A stretch of DNA of 51,623 nucleotides, from assembly GCF_003710815.1 (NCBI RefSeq), contig NZ_RHHP01000030.1, positions 1-51,623 of the forward strand, given 5' to 3'. The translations under genes were made by a program, and so were the position numbers. The notes below the pieces were generated by a model. It searched no databases. It had not been told where the DNA came from and saw nothing but the letters and a program-made list of their open reading frames with translations. Of this stretch, positions 1-7,687 are shown piece after piece; position 1 is the stretch's first letter, and each line of letters begins with the position of its first letter. The stretch comes from Brevibacillus centrosporus (GTDB lineage: Bacteria > Bacillota > Bacilli > Brevibacillales > Brevibacillaceae).

Positions 1-94
1 TCCCAAATACAGATGGTAGCTATTTTTCCGTTCCTCACTAGAGTTTGGGAATAAACCAACAACAGAAGCACGGAGCAGCCGCAGGATCTATTCC

Positions 95-180
95 GTAAGG
101 GCAACGACCCAGTAAAGGAGCAAGAAGCGGCGTCCACACCTTGAGAGGCAGAACGAAGGAATGTAAGGGCGAAGACCCAG
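95..180. repeat. Imperfect 18-bp direct repeat pair
   Basis: The two copies, at 95-112 and 163-180, agree at 16 of 18 positions. Each contains GTAAGGGC, a short loop and ACCCAG, so each can form a GGG/CCC hairpin. The copies start 68 bp apart. Function is unknown. Confidence 0.5.
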
Positions 181-257
181 CGTGACATGGGAGGGTAAGC
201 CATCAGGGGAATGGAGTGGATATCCAAATGTGCGGTCATACGATTTACCAACAGATT

Positions 258-283
258 GGAAAAAAGATTCGAATCTTTTTTCC
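258..283. repeat. Perfect 26-bp palindrome
   Basis: The 13-base arm GGAAAAAAGATTC is followed directly by its exact reverse complement, with no loop. It could be an operator, a recombination scar or a cruciform. No gene nearby makes one choice better than another. Confidence 0.6.
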
Positions 284-396
284 CGCCACCGGCTCATCCG
301 GAAAAATATTCCATAATTACATGCTTCGCCCACTTCTATGGAATGTTGATGGTTGAAAATCTAAGAATGAGTGAGCAGACGCGAGAAAACATTAAT

Positions 397-726
397 TTAT
401 AGTGGGAGGAATCTAATAAAAAGCAGGCCACTTTTTGACAGCAAGTAAGTAAGGGTGCCTTCTGCGCGAATGAGCCAAGAGCCTTCCATTAGACTATTGA
501 GTAAGCTATCCAGATCCTTTGTTGTATACTGTGGAAATAAACTGCCCATTTCAGACCTTGTGAAGTGGCTATGATGTGTCTCGCGCGAAAGGCGAATTAA
601 AATGGACAGTTTATGTCCGAACAAATGACGGGAGCTTGTTAAATGGCTTAATGGTTCAAAAAGATAGGTAAAACCTTCTGCGTAACCGAGTTCGGGAAGA
701 TTTGATTCTAACGCTTCTTGTTCCAT
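397..726 (-). CDS. Small protein with winged-helix-like C-terminus, unknown function
   Basis: The 109-residue frame starts with ATG preceded by AGAGGTGAG at a good distance, so it is probably expressed. I do not recognise the family. The middle and end, about residues 35-105, look like a small helical winged-helix domain: a helix-rich stretch, a segment resembling a recognition helix around the motif YTTKDLDSLLNSL, then a short beta-wing-like part. No Cys or metal motif and no membrane segment is visible. It stands alone, convergent with nothing, next to a decayed methyltransferase gene. A DNA-binding role is inference only. Confidence 0.55.
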   Translation of the reverse strand: MEQEALESNLPELGYAEGFTYLFEPLSHLTSSRHLFGHKLSILIRLSRETHHSHFTRSEMGSLFPQYTTKDLDSLLNSLMEGSWLIRAEGTLTYLLSKSGLLFIRFLPL

Positions 727-1010
727 ATGTACTCACCTCTGTTAACAGTATTATCTATTTAAAAAAGGTTAGACTTTACTAAGGAAAACTTTTTAAATAT
801 GACTTTTTCAATTCAATTGATTTTACATAGTCAAACCATTTATTCATGAATTAATTTCGGAAGGAGAAAAGATGGGAGGACAGGAAGGGTGATAGGAAAT
901 TAAAGCGAATGTGTATAGAATTTCAGAAGAGAAGTGGATCACAGCGAAAAGTAAATATCTTAAGTAGGGACCCTTATGAAAGAGCTCATTCGCCCTTTGA
1001 ATAATTTAGC

Positions 1011-1312
1011 TTGATACCTAGCTGCGGGACATGCGTAATGTATGACGTTGTATATACTTCCAACATTCTTGAACATTTCTCCGATTCACATAAAGTCATG
1101 GGACAAATGATGAAACACACACGGTTTGCTTTTGTCGTGTTGGTGCCTTTTCAAGAGGAATTGTTATCAAAAGAACATGTTTATCGTTTTGATTACGAGG
1201 ACTTTCCTTATCAAATAAATATATTTATATAGATACGTTGCAAGTTATTGATTGTTCGAAAATGGGCTATACCCATTGGCACGGAAAACAAAACCTTGCC
1301 GTCTACAGATGA
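1011..1312 (+). pseudogene. Remnant of class I SAM-dependent methyltransferase
   Basis: The frame beginning near 1011 contains CGT and then YDVVYTSNILEHF, the usual post-II/motif IV region of class I methyltransferases (Methyltransf_11/23 type). The run continues to about 1230, hits a stop, and the expected C-terminal part (MGYTHWHGKQNLAVYR) goes on in another frame up to a stop at 1310-1312. Between the SAM-binding glycine motif and the YDVV strand about 40-50 residues are missing, so there is an internal deletion as well as a frameshift. It is a decayed gene, not a short functional one. Confidence 0.6.
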
Positions 1313-1456
1313 GACTAGGTGGATACAAAAACTGTAAGGCTCCTCTTCAAGGCATCACTGGGTGCGGTGAATAAAAGGTACCCTTTTACACCAATGAGAG
1401 ATGGATTGATCATTGAAGAGAATTGGCGGAATTGTAATTAAATTCATATCAATCTA

Positions 1457-1484
1457 TTTACAAGGATGGTGTAAATGGTAGAAT
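1457..1484 (+). promoter_or_regulatory. Putative sigma-A promoter for exported protein
   Basis: TTTACA at 1457-1462 and TAGAAT at 1479-1484, with a 16-bp spacer, lie about 45 bp before the GTG start at 1529. Both boxes are close to consensus. Confidence 0.45.
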
Positions 1485-1528
1485 GGTATTTGTAAATATT
1501 ACCAGATATTCAAAATGGAGGGTATGTT

Positions 1529-2041
1529 GTGAAAAAACAATTTGCTGTATGTGCGTTCGCAACTATGTTGGCCACCATGAGTATCTTTACTCCAGCTTTT
1601 GCTGAATCAAATTCGAATCATTCTGATCAACAAAACCAACAAGGGGTGGGGGTAAAAGTTTCCTCAGACCCTACTACCATTTCTCAATTGGCTGCTGCGG
1701 CTGGTGTGACAGCAGGACCATTTATTTTACGTCAAGGTGGAGGATGGCCTGGATATTACAATCATCACATTTCAATGGGGGAAGCCGGGACAATTTCCGT
1801 TCGGCTGGTTCAACAAGGAATTCATAGTGGTCAACAGGCTTCGACTCGATGGACACTAGAAAATTCCAGTGGGACAGTTCTTGCAACAACGGATGTGAAA
1901 GGTGACAAGAATCCATATACGATTACATTCACGAATGTAAAACTAGGCGACTATAACCTAGTATGGGAAACTCTAAATAGCTACGATACACAAGGAAATT
2001 ACTACATTTATGCTCCATCGGGTACCGAGGTAAGCGACTAA
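1529..2041 (+). CDS. Small exported protein, unknown function
   Basis: The start is GTG with GGAGGG six bases upstream; the nearby ATG at 1524 runs into a stop at once. The 170-residue product begins with a clear Sec signal peptide: MKKQ, a hydrophobic core, then a TPAFA cleavage site near residue 25. The mature part begins with a Ser/Asn/Gln-rich linker. The second half looks like a small beta-sandwich, with alternating polar and hydrophobic strands. There are no cysteines after the signal. A strong terminator follows, so it is monocistronic. I do not recognise the family; a secreted or wall-associated role follows only from the signal peptide. Confidence 0.7.
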   Translation: MKKQFAVCAFATMLATMSIFTPAFAESNSNHSDQQNQQGVGVKVSSDPTTISQLAAAAGVTAGPFILRQGGGWPGYYNHHISMGEAGTISVRLVQQGIHSGQQASTRWTLENSSGTVLATTDVKGDKNPYTITFTNVKLGDYNLVWETLNSYDTQGNYYIYAPSGTEVSD

Positions 2042-2047
2042 TTTTTT

Positions 2048-2075
2048 AGCCCATTCTATGGAATGGGCTTTTTTA
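2048..2075 (+). terminator. Rho-independent terminator
   Basis: A 9-bp perfect stem (AGCCCATTC / GAATGGGCT) with a four-base TATG loop is followed by a run of T. It sits seven bases after the stop of the exported-protein gene. Confidence 0.85.
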
Positions 2076-2163
2076 ATGACCTTCCTTCATGAAACCATTC
2101 TTACATATGTTTTTCATAATTAAGGAATGCTAACAAGAACTTCACAGAAAGGAAGGATTAGAA

Positions 2164-2790
2164 ATGAAGCTTTTAGGTATATTGTTTACTGCCGTACTTT
2201 TATTGACTAACGGACCCTCTGTTTACGCTGCTCAGGAATTTCCTTCTCGTATATTTACTCAACTACAAACTGTCAATCAGTCTCTCCTCCATAAAATGAC
2301 GTCAGAACTAACACAAAGTCATATCCCTAAAAAGGGATTACAGCGACTCTCAGGAAATGTCAGCGATGTCGTAATACATAATAAGATCAATGATAATAAA
2401 CGTGAATACGTATTATTTAGTTATAAACTGAATGATAAGCCGCGTTTTGGGATTCAAGTTTATGAAGACGGATCCGATGGAGAATGGACATATTCTACAC
2501 GTTCATCCATGTATGATAATCCCGAAAGCCCTGTTCAGGTGCTATTTAATCATCTTGAGAAAAACCCGATTCCAATTGCAGGGATCGTTAATCATCCAAA
2601 TATAAAAATAATCAAGGTAAACTTTAAAGATGGACAATCTCATTTACTACCTGCCAAGAACGGATATTTTTTTGACGTAATTCATCGCGATTTTTCAAAA
2701 GTAGTGTCTGTAGAAGGATTGGATTCTTCTAACCGAGTGGTTTCTGTAGCTTGGGATGTGAATAATCCTTCTACCCCAATTAATGAATGA
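2164..2790 (+). CDS. Exported protein, unknown function
   Basis: The 208-residue frame has a good ribosome site (AAGGAAGGA) before the ATG. A signal peptide is visible: MKLLG, a hydrophobic stretch, and a likely cut after VYA near residue 22. The mature protein is mixed alpha/beta, starting with a helical Gln/Ser-rich part and ending in a beta-rich part; no catalytic motif stands out. Its C-terminal SVAWDVN suggests a strand. It follows another exported protein in the same direction, separated by a terminator, so the two are probably transcribed apart. I do not recognise the family. Confidence 0.65.
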   Translation: MKLLGILFTAVLLLTNGPSVYAAQEFPSRIFTQLQTVNQSLLHKMTSELTQSHIPKKGLQRLSGNVSDVVIHNKINDNKREYVLFSYKLNDKPRFGIQVYEDGSDGEWTYSTRSSMYDNPESPVQVLFNHLEKNPIPIAGIVNHPNIKIIKVNFKDGQSHLLPAKNGYFFDVIHRDFSKVVSVEGLDSSNRVVSVAWDVNNPSTPINE

Positions 2791-2799
2791 AAAATGGAA

Positions 2800-2827
2800 G
2801 AATGCCCTCCACAAGAGGAGGGCATTC
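2800..2827 (+). terminator. Hairpin, probable terminator without T-run
   Basis: An 11-bp perfect stem (GAATGCCCTCC / GGAGGGCATTC) with a six-base loop lies ten bases after the stop of the 208-residue exported protein. No T-run follows, so termination is likely weak, or the hairpin stabilises the mRNA end. Confidence 0.5.
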
Positions 2828-2930
2828 ACAGTAGCTTAAACGTAATTTTCTCTTAAGCCCCAAAATTGGATTTGAGTCTACCCCCCTTATCTTGTTAAGC
2901 TGGTATCAGAAGAACAGAGGGGGATTTTTT

Positions 2931-3263
2931 ATGCAACGAAAACGCTATCCAATCGAGTTCAAACAACAACTGATCCAAGAGGCACAAGAAGCAGGAAACG
3001 CGAGCCAGGTAGCCAGACGGCATGAGATAGACGTAAAAATGTTGTATCGTTGGATACGTGATTCGAAACATGCGGATTGGAAAAACACTCCTGCCGAAGC
3101 CAAAGCGGTAACGAGTTATACTCCGAGCCCGGGAGAATTTCGTGAACTGGAAACCGAGAATGATCAACTGAAGAAGCTACTTGGAGAAAAGGATTTGGAA
3201 ATCGCGATCCTCCGTGATCTTGTAAAAAAGGTGAACCCAGCTTATCGGACAAAGTGGAAATAG
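2931..3263 (+). CDS. IS3-family transposase OrfA (helix-turn-helix)
   Basis: The 110-residue product starts at ATG 2931 with AGAGGGGG upstream; a longer frame to 2892 has no ribosome site. Residues 1-50 form the HTH_Tnp_1 type helix-turn-helix (YPIEFKQQLIQEA ... VARRHEIDVKMLYRWI), which binds the IS ends. Residues 65-95 form a leucine-zipper-like coiled coil (ENDQLKKLLGEKDLEIAILR) used for oligomerisation. The end overlaps OrfB by 10 bp; an A-rich stretch before the overlap could allow the frameshift typical of IS3 elements. Because OrfB is truncated, OrfA can at most act as a regulator or remain a passenger. Confidence 0.85.
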   Translation: MQRKRYPIEFKQQLIQEAQEAGNASQVARRHEIDVKMLYRWIRDSKHADWKNTPAEAKAVTSYTPSPGEFRELETENDQLKKLLGEKDLEIAILRDLVKKVNPAYRTKWK

Positions 3264-3700
3264 CCGACAAGTGGATACAGCTGGGGTATACAGCCAAATT
3301 GGTGCTACGTATTGTCGGCATCCTTGAAGCAACCTACTACTATCGGAAAAATAAGGCCTCTCAAAAGCCACGGGTTTACCATGGAGGGCGGCCGATCCCT
3401 GGTTATTCATTGTCAACGGACGGACAACCTGTCAGTGACGAGCAAATTAAAGAATGGATATCGGAACTGATTGCGGATGAAGAATCTGCTTATGGCTATC
3501 GAAAGCTTACGGTCTGCCTGCGGCGAGATCACCAGTTGATCATCAACAAGAAAAAAGTGTACCGCCTGCTGAAAGAAGAAGGACTTTTACAACCACAACG
3601 AAAAAAGAATAGTCATCATCCCCGGAGGCTTGCCAATAACCGAAAGATCACCGCTCCGAATCAATTGTGGGAGATGGACGTAAAATATGGATTGTTGTGA
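3254..3700 (+). pseudogene. IS3-family transposase OrfB, 3'-truncated
   Basis: This 148-residue frame carries the HTH_21 region (ESAYGYRKLTVCLRRD, then VYRLLKEEGL) and the very start of the rve integrase core, NQLWEMDVKYG. That is the first Asp of the DDE triad. The usual ~280-residue protein is cut there, so the other catalytic residues are absent and it cannot transpose. Start is GTG 3254 inside OrfA, as expected for coupled or frameshifted expression. Confidence 0.85.
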
Positions 3701-3732
3701 AAGTGTAGTGTGGCAAAGGATTGCAGAACGAT

Positions 3733-3845
3733 CCCTACTTCAACCTAGCTGACAAGCAGAAAGGAAACCGTCTGGGGTCAAGTGATCTCCTTGACGCTAG
3801 ACGGTTTCCTTTCTAGACTCCGACTCCAAGGTGGTTGAAGTAGGG
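3733..3845. repeat. 113-bp nested inverted repeat
   Basis: Three concentric arms pair: 3733-3745 with 3833-3845 (13 bp, CCCTACTTCAACC), 3758-3773 with 3799-3814 (16 bp, AGAAAGGAAACCGTCT), and 3777-3782 with 3790-3795 (GTCAAG). All three are perfect. The centre loop is only seven bases. It lies directly at the broken end of the IS3 element and before a serine-recombinase tail. It could be a MITE-like element, a strong bidirectional terminator or a recombination site. Confidence 0.7.
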
Positions 3846-3938
3846 AAGAAGGAAGAATCATATGAAAATGCGAGAATAAGGGAGAAAGACTCTAATTTTG
3901 AGGGGTTAAACCGGTTTAAATTATGGCAAACTTATGGT

Positions 3939-4289
3939 TTAAACCACAAAGATAACGTCTACGTGTTCTTTGTAGACAATTACCTTTTCAACGTAACTGC
4001 CGATAAACTTTTTGATTTCGGGAATGTTTTTCTGAGTTACATACTCTTTGAACGTAGCGAACAGTTGTCGCAGGGTGTCCTCTGTGATAACTGTTTTTTT
4101 GATTTGCAGCTCAAGTTCCCTAATGTTGAACTCCAGACTGCTCTTTTGTTCCTCCAGTTCAGTCATTTTCTCTGGGAAAGTCGATTGGGTGAAGCCTTGG
4201 GCCACCGCTTGCACGATGTTTGTGATTCGTTCGATATTTAGAAGATGTAGTACATTACCTTCTGTTAGAATCGATAATTGAGCATATGA
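3939..4289 (-). pseudogene. C-terminal remnant of large serine recombinase
   Basis: The reverse frame encodes a coiled-coil stretch (MTELEEQKSSLEFNIRELEL) followed by a helix and the ending KKFIGSYVEKVIVYKEHVDV. This is the typical C-terminus of large serine recombinases of phages and ICEs, where a coiled coil in the zinc-ribbon domain is followed by a final beta-strand pair. The frame stays open upstream to about 4289, then runs into a hairpin, so the catalytic N-terminal and recombinase domains are gone. Palindromic half-sites (GGTTTAA) lie just after its stop, which could be the trace of an attachment site. It is a scar of an integrated element. Confidence 0.65.
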
Positions 4290-4322
4290 GAAAAACTGTG
4301 TAGAATGTGCTTCTACACAGTT
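4290..4322 (-). terminator. Rho-independent terminator of ECF operon
   Basis: A 12-bp perfect stem (AACTGTGTAGAA / TTCTACACAGTT) with a five-base loop is followed, on the minus strand, by a short T-run. It lies about 17 bp beyond the stop of the exported protein that ends the sigma-factor operon. Confidence 0.8.
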
Positions 4323-4338
4323 CAGGCGGTAATTATAG

Positions 4339-5016
4339 TTACTTAGGTTGCGATGATACTGGTTTGTAAGCTGCGGCTAGTAAAATCATGTCTTTTTCAG
4401 TAAGATTTCCGATAACCTGCAAACGGATTACTTTCCCTTGTGGATTTAGAATTTGCATGGATAGGTTCATGATACCATTTCCCAATGGTGTAATCAGTGT
4501 GAAGTTGTCGCTGCCAGGTATCTGCATAACCTTCATATACCCTGGGTATTCATCTCGATGAGTTTCTTTTCTATTCAACAGATCGGTAGTATATTGATCT
4601 ACGTCTTGTCTCACCACTACCCACTCATTAGCTTTATGAAAAATATCCCAGTGGCTTAAAACTGGTTTGGATGGCCCTATCTTTCCATTCTGGATTGTAA
4701 AAAACTGTTGGTATAATCCGTTTGATGAGACGAGTGGGAGTCTGAACGTTGACGGACGATATAGCGGTGAACCAAAGACCTTTTGAGTTTCCTGTGTTGT
4801 TATCACTTTTCCACTTTTGCTATGCTGCTGATATGTTTCCAATGAAACTGGTCTTTCCTCTGGTTTATCTGTTTGCATCTTGTTCTTAATCGTAATCTCT
4901 AGGTTATGCCACACCAGTTTATTGGGGTCAGCTGCAATTGTGATAACAGGAGTAAATACGGTGAAGGTAAATGTTAGAAGAAAAGCAATACCTATCGTTA
5001 ATATCAAGTGTCTCAC
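4339..5016 (-). CDS. Exported protein of ECF sigma operon, unknown function
   Basis: The 225-residue product has a long N-terminal hydrophobic stretch (residues 4-28, ending TIAADP), either a signal peptide with cleavage near ITIAA or a membrane anchor. The rest is polar and beta-rich, with no cysteines and no recognised motif. The gene is the last of three in the same direction: ECF sigma (5954-6532), anti-sigma (5040-5957), then this one after a 23-bp gap, followed by a terminator. The context suggests an envelope protein whose level is set by the sigma factor, or an accessory sensor, but this is inferred from position alone. Confidence 0.7.
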   Translation of the reverse strand: MRHLILTIGIAFLLTFTFTVFTPVITIAADPNKLVWHNLEITIKNKMQTDKPEERPVSLETYQQHSKSGKVITTQETQKVFGSPLYRPSTFRLPLVSSNGLYQQFFTIQNGKIGPSKPVLSHWDIFHKANEWVVVRQDVDQYTTDLLNRKETHRDEYPGYMKVMQIPGSDNFTLITPLGNGIMNLSMQILNPQGKVIRLQVIGNLTEKDMILLAAAYKPVSSQPK

Positions 5017-5039
5017 TTAATTAGCTCCCCTCTACTTCT

Positions 5040-5957
5040 CTAACGAATTTCGCTGGCAATGTCCATTAATTGATCTTTGGTTATCGATTCATCCGTACTA
5101 TTGATTGAGAGTAACCAATCTCCGTCCATCCATTCAAGTTCTTTTCGTGGCATACCAAAAGGGTCTACTCTTTCAATATACAGACCTTCTAATCCCTTTA
5201 TACTTACCCCTTCCACAACATGATGAACTCCAGGTACAGTTAATTTGCTATTCCCTGTCCAGAACTTCTTTAACAGATTTATGCGAACTATATTACCCGT
5301 TTTATCCGTATATTTCGCTGAAATATGGGAGATTGAAGGCAATAATTTGAGGGGTTGTATCACTAACTCCTGCTTTGATTCTCTCGCTTTTCTTTCGAGA
5401 ACTTCACGTAAAGATTCGTCCTTCTCATATTCATAGCGAAGGGAAGCATCTGCAAATGAATAGGTTTCAGCAATACGTTCAGGAAAATGTAGCAACCCTT
5501 TTGTACGTGACTGCAAAGAGTTTATTTCGGTGATCATCAGCGGATTTTCCGAATAGAAAAAGTCGCCTTGTCCATCCTGCTTCACCTGGTAAACTGCTGC
5601 AGCTGTGCCTGGTTCCAACATGTTCTGGATCTTATCCCATTCTCCTTGCATTTGCTGCAATTCGGCCAACCTTTCTGTTGAAAGAGGAGGGGCCGCTTGG
5701 TACTCATGGATAGTTTCTCCTTCTGAATTTCTAATCTGATACAACTGAATCGAAGCAAATCCGGTAGAAAATAAAATGAGAAGTGTGGCGACAAGTGTCA
5801 ATCTAGCCTTTATTCGTTTGGGAGGATTGGTCTGAGACGATCTTACTTGTTTGGCAGACGTGAGAATTCTCTCACGCAGTAAGGGGGATAGCTGGAATTC
5901 CTCACTCTCTTTCTGGAACGCATCCATAGCAAGCTTTACTTTGTGTTCCATGTTCAA
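5040..5957 (-). CDS. Membrane-anchored anti-sigma factor (putative)
   Basis: The 305-residue protein has a cytoplasmic N-terminal part of about 50 residues (helical, ending in KRIKAR), a single membrane segment at about 52-71, and a long external part. This layout is that of anti-sigma factors of Bacillales ECF systems (DUF4179/RsiV-like). No HXXXCXXC zinc motif is present, so it is not a ZAS-type protein. Its start overlaps the sigma-factor stop by 4 bp (ATGA), giving coupled translation at matched amounts. It presumably holds the sigma factor at the membrane until an envelope signal releases it. The outside domain is not assignable by eye. Confidence 0.75.
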   Translation of the reverse strand: MNMEHKVKLAMDAFQKESEEFQLSPLLRERILTSAKQVRSSQTNPPKRIKARLTLVATLLILFSTGFASIQLYQIRNSEGETIHEYQAAPPLSTERLAELQQMQGEWDKIQNMLEPGTAAAVYQVKQDGQGDFFYSENPLMITEINSLQSRTKGLLHFPERIAETYSFADASLRYEYEKDESLREVLERKARESKQELVIQPLKLLPSISHISAKYTDKTGNIVRINLLKKFWTGNSKLTVPGVHHVVEGVSIKGLEGLYIERVDPFGMPRKELEWMDGDWLLSINSTDESITKDQLMDIASEIR

Positions 5958-6532
5958 CGCTCCTGTTCTAAAGAAAATATTTGTCGATTAATGATCGTTC
6001 GCGCTTTTTTCAATGCATGGTGCAAACGTGACTTAACTGTTCCAATGGGGAGTTGAAGAATTTCCGCTATCTCGTCCTGAGAGTAATCGTAAATATACTT
6101 CAATAGCAGTACACTTCGAAAATTAAAAGGAAGCTTCTGTATCTGTTCCATTACTTTCTGAAGATCCATCTGTTCGACCACCATATTTGCAATATCTGGT
6201 TCACTCATTGCTAGTGAGAAAGTATTTACTTTTTGAAATAATCTTGAGAGTTTCCAGTTTCTTCGCCTATAATTATGAATCTGTCGTATTGCTACACCGG
6301 TCAACCAGGATGAAAATGTTCGCGATCGATTGTAGTTTTTCAACGACTTGTACACCTCTAGATAAATTTCGTGGATCATATCCTCGACATCTTGTTTGTT
6401 TTCAAGTAGAAAATAGACGGCTTTCTTAACGTCGTTTATCGTCAGATCATAAATCTCGCCAAAGGCATTCATATCTCCTTCGATACACTGATCGATTAGT
6501 ATATTGATCCTCTCTTGGATGGAAACATCCAC
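5954..6532 (-). CDS. RNA polymerase ECF-type sigma factor
   Basis: The 192-residue protein has sigma region 2 (about residues 20-95, with the -10 reading part DVEDMIHEIYLEVYKSLKNY and SSWLTGVAIRQIHNYRRR) and region 4 (about 130-185, with DYSQDEIAEILQLPIGTVKS, the helix-turn-helix for the -35). Region 3 is absent, as in group 4 sigma factors. GGGTGA before the ATG fits. Together with the anti-sigma factor (4-bp overlap) and an exported protein it forms an envelope-stress-type operon, probably autoregulated, though I could not pick out a convincing ECF promoter upstream. Confidence 0.88.
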   Translation of the reverse strand: MDVSIQERINILIDQCIEGDMNAFGEIYDLTINDVKKAVYFLLENKQDVEDMIHEIYLEVYKSLKNYNRSRTFSSWLTGVAIRQIHNYRRRNWKLSRLFQKVNTFSLAMSEPDIANMVVEQMDLQKVMEQIQKLPFNFRSVLLLKYIYDYSQDEIAEILQLPIGTVKSRLHHALKKARTIINRQIFSLEQER

Positions 6533-6561
6533 AAAATCACCCTATTCATTTTGGATTCTTT

Positions 6562-6700
6562 CTAACACACTTTCAGCGGATTCTCGCATTTGCAATTAAC
6601 ATCTGCTGGTAATTTACTAGTTCTCATTTTCTGCTCAGCTGCCTTCGCGGGGAACGGAAGCTAATGTTACAGCCATAAGCGTTGCGATTTCTTTTTCCAT
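6562..6700 (-). pseudogene. Tiny exported Cys-containing peptide, frameshifted
   Basis: GGAGGGG stands before an ATG at 6700. The frame reads MEKEIATLMAVTLASVP and then stops early at 6635. Removing one C from the CCCC run near 6645 restores a 45-residue frame to a stop at 6562-6564: the hydrophobic start now ends in PAKA, a good signal-peptidase site, followed by a small mature peptide ending NCKCENPLKVC. The three cysteines suggest a disulfide-bonded or metal-binding peptide. It lies directly upstream of the ECF sigma gene, on the same strand. The break is probably a sequencing error. Confidence 0.45.
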
Positions 6701-7031
6701 TTTCAAACTAACCCCTCCAAATAATTTATTTTTTTGATGGAACCACCCTATATTGGTCATTTGTTTTCATTTCGTTCAATTCATTTTTAGCAAATGAATC
6801 AGTTCGGTCGGAAGTACCAAGTTAACCGACGATAGTTTTTATACACATGTGTGGAAATTTGCAGTTCGCCTCCTCTATAGAGTAACTATAAAAGAGCTTA
6901 TTATTTACTTTGGTAACTGTTACAAATCATGCAACTGTTTTGGAATACGGAAGAAGTATTTTTCTTTGGATTGTGAATTTTAACAACCACACCCCGCCTC
7001 CACCAATACATAAAATCAAAACCACCTGATG
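6701..7031. other. Intergenic, no gene recognised
   Basis: This AT-rich stretch contains the likely ribosome site (near 6711-6717, minus strand) of the tiny peptide and nothing else that I can support. It probably contains the promoter of the ECF operon. It ends at the terminal repeat of an IS3-like scrap. Confidence 0.4.
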
Positions 7032-7219
7032 TGAAGTGACCCCAAAAAGTTAGACAGTAATTTTAGTTAAGCAGCAAGTAAGGTTTGAGTTCGGTATTGC
7101 ACTGGACTCAAGCCTTTTAATTTTGCCTTGATTCGTTTGTTGTTATAGTAGTCGATGTATTTTGCCAACTCTTGTTTAAAATGCTCAATGCTTTCAAGTG
7201 TAACTGCTAAACTAAATTC
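7032..7219 (-). mobile_element. 3' end of IS3/IS150-group element
   Basis: The minus strand encodes the standard OrfB tail (KYIDYYNNKRIKAKLKGLSP, then VQYRTQTLLAA and stop at 7067), followed by a terminal repeat of IS150 type at 7032-7056 containing TGTCTAACTTTTTGGGGTCA. Only about 50 codons remain; upstream of 7219 the sequence no longer fits. Confidence 0.75.
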
Positions 7220-7321
7220 AACAGTTTCCGCCAAATAGAATGGAACACTTTTTCTTCTATTATTAACCTAGTTAAGCTATCATTACTTTTTCAACTTGGC
7301 TTAGCTGGAGGATTGGAAAGG

Positions 7322-7638
7322 TGGAAAAATTACTGTTGTATCTTCGCAAAGAAATTGGATCTGTCAAGGAACACAGTTTATAAATATCTAGATATGACTT
7401 TTGAGGAGGCATCCGATTGGGTCAAATCCCTTAATCACAGAAGCAAAAAGTTGAATCCTATCGGGATAGAATTCTCGGCTGGTTAAATGAACATCCGGAC
7501 GGGGTGATTCTAGCGGAGAGCAGCATCCGCAAGCTGGTCGACCGTTTGCGGGAAAGAGGGATGGTCCATGTACAAATTGGGCGCGCTGGCTGCCAGATGA
7601 CGACGAAGGGATATGAGTATTTGAAGAATAGAGAATAA
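7322..7638 (+). pseudogene. IS21-type IstA N-terminal remnant, frameshifted
   Basis: From 7343 a frame reads KKLDLSRNTVYKYLDMTFEE, the helix-turn-helix of IS21 IstA transposases, and continues to SKKLNP. There one base must be skipped (near 7460) to go on with RDRILGWLNEHPDG and a winged-helix-like end (MTTKGYEYLKNRE) that stops at 7638. The catalytic core of IstA and all of IstB are missing. The last ~50 residues look less like IstA than like another small DNA-binding protein, so two fragments may be fused. Confidence 0.55.
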
Positions 7639-7646
7639 ATATTGAA

Positions 7647-7662
7647 ATAACCATATGGCTAT
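7647..7662. promoter_or_regulatory. Putative ArsR operator
   Basis: ATAACCATATGGCTAT is palindromic except for one symmetric pair and contains the perfect core CCATATGG. It lies 32 bp before the likely arsR start, where a repressor would block transcription of arsR-acr3-arsC. A weak promoter (TTGAAA 7642-7647, TGGAAT 7665-7670) would bracket it. Confidence 0.45.
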
Positions 7663-7687
7663 ATTGGAATGTATGACAGAGAGGAGG

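Larger units (their letters stand above)
1..396. other. No gene recognised; possible structured RNA remnant
   Basis: I find no convincing gene here. Both strands have short open frames, but none has a good ribosome site or a recognisable product. The stretch holds an 18-base near-repeat (95-112 and 163-180), each copy able to fold a small GGGC...ACCC hairpin, and a perfect 26-bp palindrome (258-283). This looks more like a structured RNA or mobile-element remnant than coding sequence. I could not match it to a known group II intron or other RNA family by eye. Confidence 0.3.
2867..3700 (+). mobile_element. Truncated IS3-family insertion sequence
   Basis: A complete OrfA and the first ~148 residues of OrfB are present in the usual overlapping arrangement. 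The right part of OrfB, with the last two catalytic acidic residues, and the right terminal repeat are missing. The left end is not sharply defined; it should lie in the 60 bases before OrfA, where TGGATTTGAGTCTACC could be the terminal repeat. The break near 3700 is followed at once by a long nested hairpin. Confidence 0.75.

Noticed and set aside
1..396. Group II intron or retron at the left end
   Set aside because: No domain V hairpin, reverse transcriptase or typical intron start is visible in the window.
3831..4281. Plus-strand open frames over the serine-recombinase remnant
   Set aside because: The minus-strand frame has the clear recombinase C-terminal signature; the plus frames are shadows.
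7388..7654. Minus-strand frames over the IS21 remnant and arsR leader
   Set aside because: They are antisense to the IstA remnant and have no start signals.
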